The notes under the pieces: model-generated
Seen by the model: the letters and a program-made list of their open reading frames with translations, nothing else
Database searches by the model: none
What the model was told of the DNA's origin: nothing
Part shown: in pieces, positions 24,119 through 24,574 of the stretch
How the letters are laid out: each line of letters opens with the position of its first letter
Position numbering within the stretch: position 1 is the stretch's first letter
Position numbers and translations under genes: made by a program
Source of the DNA: CAZVWW01 sp964631265
GTDB taxonomy: Bacteria > Thermotogota > Thermotogae > MWEM01
NCBI GenBank assembly: GCA_964631265.1
Contig: CAZVWW010000023.1
Coordinates: 1-24,574 of the forward strand
Direction of reading: 5' to 3'
DNA length: 24,574 nt

Positions 24119-24217
24119 TTAAATCTTTCTCCTCCATCGAGAGAATTGTGACGAGTTGAATGGATTAACAGAATCCACACAAAAAACGGTTGCTGCCATT
24201 GCTGTCTTCTTCATCAT
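24119..24217 (-). CDS. Small peptide A, 32 aa
   Basis: ATG-ATG start at 24217/24214 with GGGAGG 8 nt upstream. It begins MMKKTAMAATVFCVDSVNPF and ends SRWRRKI. One Cys (13), one Trp, strongly basic C-terminus. It is first after the promoter and alone before a strong terminator, so it is probably the most abundant product. No recognised family. Confidence 0.7.
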   Translation of the reverse strand: MMKKTAMAATVFCVDSVNPFNSSQFSRWRRKI

Positions 24218-24245
24218 TAAACTCGCCTCCCTTAAATTAATTTTG

Positions 24246-24266
24246 TTAGTTTGTCTTTCAAACTAA
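24246..24266. promoter_or_regulatory. Operator-like inverted repeat at the small-peptide promoter
   Basis: Perfect 8-bp arms TTAGTTTG/CAAACTAA around 5 bp, immediately downstream of and touching the -10. It is a candidate repressor site or a leader-RNA hairpin; no regulator gene is in the window. Confidence 0.65.
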
Positions 24267-24294
24267 TACTACCAGAAAAGAGGCGGTTTGTCAA
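24266..24294 (-). promoter_or_regulatory. Promoter of the small-peptide operon
   Basis: On the minus strand TTGACA (24289-24294), 17-bp spacer, TAGTAT (24266-24271). The leader to the peptide A ATG is about 40 nt. Confidence 0.82.
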
Positions 24295-24384
24295 GTCTTG
24301 AAGTAAAATATAGCGAACGGTTTTATTAATGATGATGACTGTTATTTTACTATGAGAATTTCTGTTTTATGTGCGGAGAAAGGT

Positions 24385-24439
24385 TTTTCTTGACATAGGG
24401 GGAACGTTTGGAAAGAAGGTAAACAGCCCAGGGGGGCTG
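24385..24439. repeat. 55-bp direct repeat, copy 1
   Basis: Identical to 24520-24574, with a period of 135 bp. It contains TTGACA and an 8-bp stem AACAGCCC/GGGCTGTT, completed just beyond and followed by TTTTC, so it can form a plus-strand terminator. The surrounding 24295-24574 holds no gene that I can support. 24440-24500 is very GC-rich, with a GCGCC/GGCGC inverted pair. Confidence 0.9.
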
Positions 24440-24519
24440 TTTTCTGGATAGACGCGCCACCCCGGGGGAGGAGGCGCGAGGGCGAGGGGGGGAGTCTTGT
24501 TTTTGGGACGAGGAAAGAG

Positions 24520-24574
24520 TTTTCTTGACATAGGGGGAACGTTTGGAAAGAAGGTAAACAGCCCAGGGGGGCTG
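24520..24574. repeat. 55-bp direct repeat, copy 2, cut by the window edge
   Basis: Exact copy of 24385-24439 ending at the last base of the window. The bases before each copy (about 24360-24384 and 24495-24519) are also similar but imperfect, which suggests a degenerate tandem array continuing beyond the edge. Confidence 0.9.

Noticed and set aside
23904..24122. 72-codon plus-strand ORF opposite the small peptides
   Set aside because: No ribosome site or promoter on that strand; it reads antisense through two SD-equipped ORFs and a terminator.
24039..24137. Another 99-bp minus-strand ORF (starts MEEKDLTPF) between peptides A and B
   Set aside because: It has no Shine-Dalgarno, overlaps peptide A, and its frame runs through the internal terminator stem and the SD of peptide B.
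24302..24351. AGTAAAATA ... TATTTTACT inverted pair
   Set aside because: AT-rich arms 32 bp apart with no associated gene or T tract; easily explained by chance.
24385..24574. Repeat pair as a CRISPR or IS end
   Set aside because: The unit is too long (55 of 135 bp) and only two copies are seen. No terminal inverted repeats, transposase or cas genes are present.

Overview
The window is a stretch of bacterial chromosome, most likely from a member of the Thermotogota; a mesophilic or moderately thermophilic Kosmotogales-type lineage is a guess. Three things point there. The predicted tRNase Z (10837-11682) closely resembles, from memory, Thermotoga maritima TM0864, including its unusual metal motif HSHADH. 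The heat-shock operon runs hrcA-grpE-dnaJ with no dnaK between grpE and dnaJ. surE and def are adjacent and overlapping, as I recall for TM1662/TM1661. Base composition is moderate. TTG starts are common: grpE, surE, the RNase Z gene, the patatin gene, rsgA and the nitroreductase all look TTG-initiated from Shine-Dalgarno spacing. No search could be run, so the taxonomy is inference.

Layout. (1) 1-2539, minus strand: hrcA-grpE-dnaJ (dnaJ runs off the left edge) behind a consensus sigma-70-type promoter and a perfect CIRCE operator. An assembly gap (2613-2712) follows. (2) 2792-3273, minus: an orphan 133-aa protein behind a perfect consensus promoter. (3) 3362-5902, minus: cheW and a large chemoreceptor, translationally coupled, ending at a hairpin terminator. 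(4) 6134-15595, plus: a tightly packed ten-gene run, surE-def-fmt-(PD-(D/E)XK nuclease)-dxr-rplI-rnz-rnr-patatin-degenerate patatin. It joins translation initiation (formyl-Met addition and removal), a ribosomal protein, tRNA 3' processing, mRNA decay, isoprenoid synthesis and lipid hydrolysis. The last gene appears to begin at an ATT codon and has lost the patatin catalytic residues. (5) comB (plus) and rsgA (minus) converge; the rsgA terminator lies inside the comB coding end. rsgA is preceded by a promoter and a 28-codon leader ORF. (6) 18061-21995, plus: a secreted C45/phospholipase-B-like Ntn hydrolase, a nitroreductase interrupted by an artificial gap, and a DUF234-type AAA ATPase whose promoter overlaps a tandem/palindromic repeat. 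(7) 22076-24294, minus: the most unusual region. One promoter with an overlapping inverted-repeat operator is followed by up to six very small ORFs (32, 32, 32, 39, 42 and 41 codons). Each has its own Shine-Dalgarno, with one internal terminator, one distal terminator and an MFS transporter at the end. This looks like a multi-peptide secretion, signalling or bacteriocin-like locus. (8) 24385-24574: a 135-bp-period repeat reaching the window edge.

Two assembly observations affect the reading. The second run of 100 N is flanked by an exact 55-bp duplication, so it is an unmerged k-mer overlap and the nitroreductase gene is intact. The repeat at the right edge is also exactly 55 bp, which suggests an assembly stop at a repeated 55-mer.
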